This document shows, in pieces, positions 6,542-10,904 of a DNA stretch of 10,904 nt. Position numbers and translations under genes: made by a program. Every line of letters begins with the position of its first letter. The first letter of the stretch is position 1. This stretch comes from Paracoccaceae bacterium (GTDB lineage Bacteria > Pseudomonadota > Alphaproteobacteria > Rhodobacterales > Rhodobacteraceae): the NCBI GenBank assembly GCA_007123625.1, contig SKKS01000266.1:1-10904 (forward strand). The letters are read 5' to 3'. A model generated the notes under the pieces. That model was not told the origin of the DNA. It was given only the letters and a program-made list of their open reading frames with translations, and searched no databases.

Positions 6542-7933
6542 ATGACCGACTACATCATCAAGGATATTTCGCTTGCCGGGTTTGGCCGCAAGGAAATCGA
6601 TATTGCCGAGACCGAAATGCCCGGCCTGATGGCCCTGCGGGCCGAATACGGCGAAAGCAAACCGCTCAAGGGCGCCCGCGTCGCCGGATCGCTGCACATG
6701 ACCATCCAGACGGCGGTGCTGATCGAAACGCTGGTGGAGCTGGGCGCGGACGTGCGCTGGGCGTCGTGCAACATATTCTCGACCCAGGACCACGCCGCCG
6801 CAGCCATTGCCGCCACCGGGGTGCCGGTCTTTGCCGTCAAGGGCGAAACGCTCGAGGAATACTGGGACTATGCCGACCGGATCTTCGATTTCGCGGACGG
6901 CCCGGCGAACATGATCCTCGACGACGGTGGCGATGCCACACTTTATGTGCTGATTGGTGCGCGTGTGGAAGAAGGCGAGGACGACCTGATCGCCAACCCG
7001 ACAAGCGAAGAGGAAGAGGCGCTTTTTGCGCAGATCCGCAAGCGGATGGCAGAAACCCCGGGCTGGTTCGTGAAACAGCGCCACGCCATCAAGGGTGTGA
7101 CCGAGGAAACCACCACAGGTGTGCACCGGCTCTATCAGATGATGGAAAAGGGGCACCTGCCCTTCCCTGCGATCAACGTCAACGACAGCGTCACCAAGTC
7201 GAAATTCGACAACAAGTATGGCTGCAAGGAATCGCTGGTGGACGGCATCCGCCGCGCCACCGACACCATGATGGCCGGCAAGATGGCTGTGGTCTGCGGC
7301 TATGGTGATGTGGGCAAAGGCTCGGCCGCCTCGCTGCGCGGCGCGGGTGCCCGCGTTGTCGTGACCGAGGCCGACCCGATCTGCGCGCTGCAGGCCGCCA
7401 TGGACGGGTTCGAGGTGGTTCGGCTGGAGGATGTGCTCAAGCGCGCGGACATCTTCATCACCGCCACCGGCAACAAGGACGTCATCCGCATCGACCACAT
7501 GCGCGAGATGAAGGACATGGCCATCGTCGGCAACATCGGCCATTTCGACAACGAGATTCAGGTCGCCGCGCTGAAGAACCACAAGTGGACCAACATCAAG
7601 GAACAGGTGGACATGATCGAGATGCCTTCGGGCAACCGCATGATCCTGTTGTCCGAAGGGCGGCTGCTGAACCTTGGCAATGCCACCGGCCACCCCAGCT
7701 TCGTGATGTCCGCGTCGTTCACCAACCAGGTGCTTGCGCAGATCGAGCTTTGGACCAAGGGCGATTCCTACGAAAACAAGGTCTATGTCCTGCCCAAGGC
7801 GCTGGACGAGAAGGTGGCGCGCCTGCATCTGGAGCGTATCGGCGTGCGCCTGACCGAGCTGTCGGATGATCAGGCAAGCTATATCGGCGTGGCGCCCGAA
7901 GGGCCGTTCAAGCCCGAACATTACCGTTACTGA
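6542..7933 (+). CDS. ahcY: Adenosylhomocysteinase (S-adenosyl-L-homocysteine hydrolase, 463 aa)
   Basis: Cytoplasmic NAD-dependent enzyme splitting S-adenosylhomocysteine into adenosine and homocysteine, which relieves product inhibition of methyltransferases. The protein opens MTDYIIKDISLAGFGRKEID. Substrate-site blocks are SLHMTIQTA (50-58), DDGGD (127-131), GVTEETTTG (185-193), and NDSVTKSKFDN with K219 and D223. The NAD-binding loop is GYGDVGKG (253-260), and the C-terminus KPEHYRY is the conserved tail that reaches the neighbouring subunit. An acidic insertion (about 142-165) is typical of longer bacterial forms, and 463 residues is the normal length. The ATG at 6542 follows GGAGA (6529-6533) at 8-nt spacing. 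In-frame openings further upstream add only intergenic translation. metK follows 29 nt after the stop, making an activated-methyl-cycle operon. Confidence 0.97.
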   Translation: MTDYIIKDISLAGFGRKEIDIAETEMPGLMALRAEYGESKPLKGARVAGSLHMTIQTAVLIETLVELGADVRWASCNIFSTQDHAAAAIAATGVPVFAVKGETLEEYWDYADRIFDFADGPANMILDDGGDATLYVLIGARVEEGEDDLIANPTSEEEEALFAQIRKRMAETPGWFVKQRHAIKGVTEETTTGVHRLYQMMEKGHLPFPAINVNDSVTKSKFDNKYGCKESLVDGIRRATDTMMAGKMAVVCGYGDVGKGSAASLRGAGARVVVTEADPICALQAAMDGFEVVRLEDVLKRADIFITATGNKDVIRIDHMREMKDMAIVGNIGHFDNEIQVAALKNHKWTNIKEQVDMIEMPSGNRMILLSEGRLLNLGNATGHPSFVMSASFTNQVLAQIELWTKGDSYENKVYVLPKALDEKVARLHLERIGVRLTELSDDQASYIGVAPEGPFKPEHYRY

Positions 7934-7962
7934 CGCCGACGCACTACGAGGGACACAAGGGC

Positions 7963-9147
7963 ATGAGCCGCAACAATTACATCTTCACCTCGGAGTCCGT
8001 CTCCGAAGGGCACCCGGACAAGGTCTGTGACCGGATTTCCGACGCGGTGCTGGATTATCTGCTGGCCGAGGACGACCACGCCCGCGTGGCGTGCGAGACC
8101 TTCGCCACCTCGGGGCTGGTGGTGATCGGCGGCGAGATCGGCCTTCCGGACCGGAACGGGCGCACCGGCGCGGACCGGCTGAAGGACGTGATGGGCCGCA
8201 TCCCCGAGATCGCGCGCGACTGCATCCGGGACATCGGCTACGAGCAGGAAAAGTTCCACTGGAACACCTGCCATGTGCTGAATTTTCTGCACGAGCAGTC
8301 CGTGGATATCGCGCAGGGCGTGAACCGCGAAGGCGCGGGCGACCAGGGCATCATGTTCGGCTATGCCGTCGATGAAACGCCCGAACTCATGCCCGCACCA
8401 ATCCTTTATGCCCATGCGATCCTGCGGCGGCTGGCCGAGGCGCGCAAATCGGGGGAGCTGGGCATGCTGGGCCCGGATGCGAAAAGCCAGCTTTCCATCC
8501 GCTACGAGGATGGCCGCCCGGTCGAAGTGATGCAACTTGTGGTTTCGCACCAGCATCTGGACGCGTCACTGTCCAGTGCCGATGTGCAGGCCCTGATTCG
8601 CCCCTATGTCGAAGACGTGCTGCCCGATGGCTGGCTGAACGGCGGCACCGAATGGTGGGTGAACCCGACCGGCAAGTTCCTGATCGGGGGGCCCGACGGC
8701 GATGCCGGGCTGACCGGTCGCAAGATCATCGTGGACACCTATGGCGGCGCCGCACCCCACGGCGGCGGAGCGTTTTCCGGCAAGGATCCGACCAAGGTGG
8801 ACCGCTCGGCGGCCTATGCCGCGCGCTATCTGGCCAAGAACGTGGTCGCCGCCGGGTTGGCCCGGCGCTGCACGCTGCAGGTCAGCTACGCCATCGGCGT
8901 GGCCAAGCCCCTGTCGATCTATGTCGACACCCACGGCACCGGTGCTGTGCCGGATGCGGACATCGAAACCGCCGTGGCGCAGGTGATGGACCTGACACCC
9001 AGCGGCATCCGCAGGCATCTGCAACTCGACCGCCCGATCTATGCGCGCACCGCCGCCTATGGCCATTTTGGTCGCGCGCCGGAAAGCGATGGCGGGTTCA
9101 GCTGGGAACGTACCGATCTGACCGATGCGCTGAAAAGTGCCGTCTGA
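7963..9147 (+). CDS. metK: S-adenosylmethionine synthetase (394 aa)
   Basis: Cytoplasmic enzyme making S-adenosylmethionine from methionine and ATP, with cleavage of the triphosphate. Diagnostic sequences are SEGHPDK (14-20, catalytic H17), the family signature GAGDQGIMFGYA (124-135), NPTGKFLIGGP (234-244), DAGLTGRKIIVDTYGG (247-262), and the glycine-rich second signature GGGAFSGKDPTKVDRS (267-282). The length is standard. ATG 7963 is preceded by GAGGGA (7948-7953), 9 nt away. It lies 29 nt behind ahcY on the same strand and ends 25 nt before a strong terminator, so ahcY-metK looks like a complete unit: one enzyme makes the methyl donor and the other clears its by-product. The short gap before it leaves little room for the SAM/SAH riboswitch that precedes metK in some Rhodobacterales. 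Confidence 0.97.
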   Translation: MSRNNYIFTSESVSEGHPDKVCDRISDAVLDYLLAEDDHARVACETFATSGLVVIGGEIGLPDRNGRTGADRLKDVMGRIPEIARDCIRDIGYEQEKFHWNTCHVLNFLHEQSVDIAQGVNREGAGDQGIMFGYAVDETPELMPAPILYAHAILRRLAEARKSGELGMLGPDAKSQLSIRYEDGRPVEVMQLVVSHQHLDASLSSADVQALIRPYVEDVLPDGWLNGGTEWWVNPTGKFLIGGPDGDAGLTGRKIIVDTYGGAAPHGGGAFSGKDPTKVDRSAAYAARYLAKNVVAAGLARRCTLQVSYAIGVAKPLSIYVDTHGTGAVPDADIETAVAQVMDLTPSGIRRHLQLDRPIYARTAAYGHFGRAPESDGGFSWERTDLTDALKSAV

Positions 9148-9172
9148 GCCTGCGGAAGCGGCGGCAATCGTG

Positions 9173-9207
9173 ACGGGGCGGCCTCAGGGCCGCCCCGTTT
9201 GCATTTT
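9173..9207 (+). terminator. Rho-independent terminator after metK
   Basis: Perfect 11-bp stem acggggcggcc (9173-9183) / ggccgccccgt (9188-9198) with a tetraloop tcag. It is followed by TTT at 9198-9200 and TTTT at 9204-9207. It lies 25 nt past the metK stop and closes the ahcY-metK unit. It also separates that unit from the serC leader, which begins about 20 nt later. Confidence 0.9.
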
Positions 9208-9227
9208 GCACGGTGCTGGCGCTGCCC

Positions 9228-9325
9228 ATCCTTCCAGCAACAATCCTGTTGCAAAGCCACGGCCGCAGGTCTAAGTCCGGCGGTGGGACACCCCTCCCCA
9301 ACGAGGGGCGAATATCTGGAAGGAT
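9228..9325 (+). promoter_or_regulatory. serC leader RNA: multibranched structure sequestering the serC ribosome binding site
   Basis: The leader folds by eye into a closed junction. The outer helix is a perfect 10-bp match, atccttccag (9228-9237) with ctggaaggat (9316-9325), and its 3' strand contains the serC Shine-Dalgarno GGAAGG (9318-9323). Inside it are three hairpins. Hairpin one is caaca/tgttg (9238-9242/9247-9251, tetraloop atcc). Hairpin two pairs ccac 9257-9260 with gtgg 9283-9286 and gccg 9262-9265 with cggc 9278-9281, across one G-G mismatch. Hairpin three is cccctc/gagggg (9291-9296/9303-9308, loop cccaac). A serC leader whose final stem overlaps the ribosome site is known from alphaproteobacterial serC-serA operons, and this fits in position and logic. 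The ligand or trigger is not known to me. I could not identify the promoter. Confidence 0.8.
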
Positions 9326-9328
9326 ACC

Positions 9329-10486
9329 ATGTCAGTACCCGCTCAACCGGCAACGCGGCCGGTCAATCCGCGTTTTTCTTCTGGCCCTTGTGCCAAGATC
9401 CCCGAATTTTCCGTGGACATGTTATCGGACGCGCCGTTGGGCCGGTCGCATCGTGCTGCCGTGGGCAAGACGAAGCTCAAGGCTGCCATCGACGGCACGC
9501 GCGAGATCCTGGGCGTGCCCGATGACTACCGCATCGGCATCGTGCCCGCGTCGGACACCGGCGCGGTGGAAATGGCCATGTGGGCGCTGCTGGGCGCGCG
9601 CGGCGTGGAAATGCTGGCGTGGGAGAGCTTCGGCGCCGGGTGGGTGACCGACGTCGTCAAGCAACTAAAGCTCGATGCCACCGTGCGCAGTGCCGATTAC
9701 GGGCGCATCGTCGATCTGACGCAGGTCGATTACGCCAAGGACGTGGTGTTCACCTGGAATGGCACCACCTCGGGCGTGCGGGTGCCGAACGGCGATGCCA
9801 TCCCCGCGGACCGCGCCGGGCTGACGATCTGCGACGCCACCTCAGCCGCATTCGCCATGGACCTGCCGTGGGACAAGCTGGATGTGGTCACCTTCTCGTG
9901 GCAAAAGGTCATGGGCGGCGAGGCTGCACACGGCATGCTGATCCTGTCGCCGCGCGCGGTCGCGCGGTTGGAAAGCTGGACGCCCGCATGGCCCATGCCC
10001 AAGATCTTTCGTCTGACCAAGGGCGGCAAGCTGATCGAGGGGATTTTCAAGGGCGAAACCATCAACACCCCATCGATGCTGGCGGTCGAGGATTATCTGG
10101 TTGCGCTGGACTGGGCGCGGGGGATCGGCGGCCTGTCGGCGCTGGTCGCGCGCTGCAACGCGAATGCCGATGTGATCGCGCGCTTCTGCCAGCGCCACCA
10201 CTGGATTGCGAATCTGGCCGAAGATCCGGCGACCGCGTCCACAACCAGCGTCTGCCTCAAGTTCACGGACCCCGCCATCACCGATGGCGCGGCCTTTGCC
10301 AAGGCGGTGGCCAAGCGGCTGGAGGCCGAAGGTGTGGCTTTCGATATCGGCGCATACCGCGACGCGCCCCCGGGACTGCGTATCTGGTGCGGCGCCACGG
10401 TGCAAACCGCGGACATCGAGGCGCTGATGCCGTGGATCGACTGGGCGTATCACACCGAGCGCGCCGCCCTGGACGCAGCGGTCTGA
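9329..10486 (+). CDS. serC: Phosphoserine aminotransferase (385 aa)
   Basis: PLP-dependent cytoplasmic enzyme converting 3-phosphohydroxypyruvate and glutamate to phosphoserine. It is the second step of serine synthesis and can also serve pyridoxal phosphate synthesis. The sequence is of the alphaproteobacterial/archaeal-like SerC type: RFSSGPCAKIPEFS (15-28), GRSHR (38-42), PASDTGAVEMAMW (73-85), and the cofactor-stacking region FTWNGTTSGV (141-150). D169 in CDATSAAFA contacts the pyridine ring, and the Schiff-base lysine is K193 in TFSWQKVMGGEAAHG. The length is normal for this branch, longer than the roughly 360-residue E. coli form. ATG 9329 follows GGAAGG with 5-nt spacing, and that site is buried in the leader helix. 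serA follows after 65 nt, and the pair is expected to be cotranscribed. Confidence 0.96.
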   Translation: MSVPAQPATRPVNPRFSSGPCAKIPEFSVDMLSDAPLGRSHRAAVGKTKLKAAIDGTREILGVPDDYRIGIVPASDTGAVEMAMWALLGARGVEMLAWESFGAGWVTDVVKQLKLDATVRSADYGRIVDLTQVDYAKDVVFTWNGTTSGVRVPNGDAIPADRAGLTICDATSAAFAMDLPWDKLDVVTFSWQKVMGGEAAHGMLILSPRAVARLESWTPAWPMPKIFRLTKGGKLIEGIFKGETINTPSMLAVEDYLVALDWARGIGGLSALVARCNANADVIARFCQRHHWIANLAEDPATASTTSVCLKFTDPAITDGAAFAKAVAKRLEAEGVAFDIGAYRDAPPGLRIWCGATVQTADIEALMPWIDWAYHTERAALDAAV

Positions 10487-10494
10487 GGGCTTGC

Positions 10495-10511
10495 CGGGCG
10501 GGCCGCGCCCG
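10495..10511 (+). other. Small hairpin in the serC-serA gap
   Basis: cgggcg (10495-10500) and cgcccg (10506-10511) form a 6-bp GC stem with loop ggccg, 8 nt after the serC stop. No T-run follows directly, so it is more likely a processing or stability element, or chance, than a terminator. serA has its own strong AAAGGAG ribosome site downstream. Confidence 0.35.
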
Positions 10512-10551
10512 TCCGTTTCACATTCCATTCGTTTTCAAAGGAGCCAGACTC

Positions 10552-10904
10552 ATGGCACCCAAGGTACTTGTGTCCGACAAGCTGTCGGAAACCGCCGTGC
10601 AGATCTTTCGCGACCGCGGCATCGACGTGACCTTTGACCCGTCGCTGGGCAAGGACAAGGAAAAGCTGGCGCAGGTCATCGGCGACTATGACGGCCTGGC
10701 GATCCGTTCGGCCACCAAGGTAACGGCGAAGCTGCTGGAACGCGCGCCCCGTCTCAAGGTCGTGGGCCGGGCAGGCATCGGCGTCGACAACGTGGACATT
10801 CCTGCGGCATCGAAGAAGGGGGTGATCGTCATGAACACACCCTTCGGCAACTCGGTCACCACCGCCGAACACGCCATAGCGCTGATGATGGCGGTGGCGC
10901 GGCA
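10552..10904 (+). CDS. serA: D-3-phosphoglycerate dehydrogenase, N-terminal 117 codons (continues beyond window)
   Basis: First enzyme of serine synthesis, oxidising 3-phosphoglycerate with NAD in the cytoplasm. The visible part begins MAPKVLVSDKLSETAVQIF and covers the first half of the split substrate-binding domain and the entry to the NAD-binding domain. Conserved elements are AIRSATKVT (50-58), VVGRAGIGVDNVDI (70-83), VMNTPFGNS (93-101) and the TTAEHAIALM block (103-112). The rest, including the Rossmann glycine motif, the catalytic His/Glu and any ACT or intervening regulatory domains, lies outside, so the serine-feedback type cannot be judged. AAAGGAG (10537-10543) with 8-nt spacing fixes ATG 10552. 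It lies 65 nt behind serC on the same strand, a classic alphaproteobacterial serCA operon. Confidence 0.96.
   Translation, partial: MAPKVLVSDKLSETAVQIFRDRGIDVTFDPSLGKDKEKLAQVIGDYDGLAIRSATKVTAKLLERAPRLKVVGRAGIGVDNVDIPAASKKGVIVMNTPFGNSVTTAEHAIALMMAVAR

Noticed and set aside
6401..7921. Long minus-strand open frame (506 codons) opposite ahcY
   Set aside because: Antisense to a fully conserved AhcY. The composition is typical of a high-GC shadow frame and no family match is visible.
7934..7962. SAM/SAH riboswitch before metK, as in other Rhodobacterales
   Set aside because: Only 29 nt separate ahcY and metK, and I could not find the expected hairpin with its pseudoknot to the ribosome site.

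Overview
The window is chromosomal DNA of an alphaproteobacterium, most likely a Rhodobacteraceae (roseobacter-group) member. This rests on the high G+C coding bias, on protein signatures (alphaproteobacterial-type SerC, MetK and AhcY), and on a structured RNA leader in front of a serC-serA pair. No mobile element, tRNA, rRNA or CRISPR array was seen. Most of the window is conserved housekeeping DNA.

Left part (1-3446): the first 688 residues of DNA polymerase I (polA) run leftward out of the window. Divergent from polA is a small exported-protein gene broken by a -1 frameshift near 2368-2370. Next come two leftward genes: a 67-residue CHCC zinc-finger protein related to complex I subunit NDUFS6, and a four-helix DUF805 membrane protein with a methionine-rich loop. 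A perfect 12-bp hairpin separates these two.

Middle part (3621-6288): a rightward YadG-like ABC ATPase starts at a GTG and has no permease gene beside it. It converges on a leftward two-gene unit, galE followed 19 nt later by a class III sirtuin deacylase (cobB type).

Right part (6289-10904): a 253-nt intergenic region with several hairpins precedes ahcY, then metK 29 nt later. Together these form the activated-methyl half-cycle: AhcY removes S-adenosylhomocysteine and MetK makes S-adenosylmethionine. A strong intrinsic terminator follows metK. Then comes a roughly 98-nt leader whose outer 10-bp helix pairs exactly with the serC ribosome binding site, enclosing three hairpins. serC and the first 117 codons of serA follow, both for serine synthesis from 3-phosphoglycerate. 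Serine supplies one-carbon units, so the two adjacent operons are metabolically linked.

The most interesting element is the serC leader. It fits the known but mechanistically unresolved serC leader class, and here it can be read as a four-way junction hiding the ribosome binding site. I found no wholly new multigene system.
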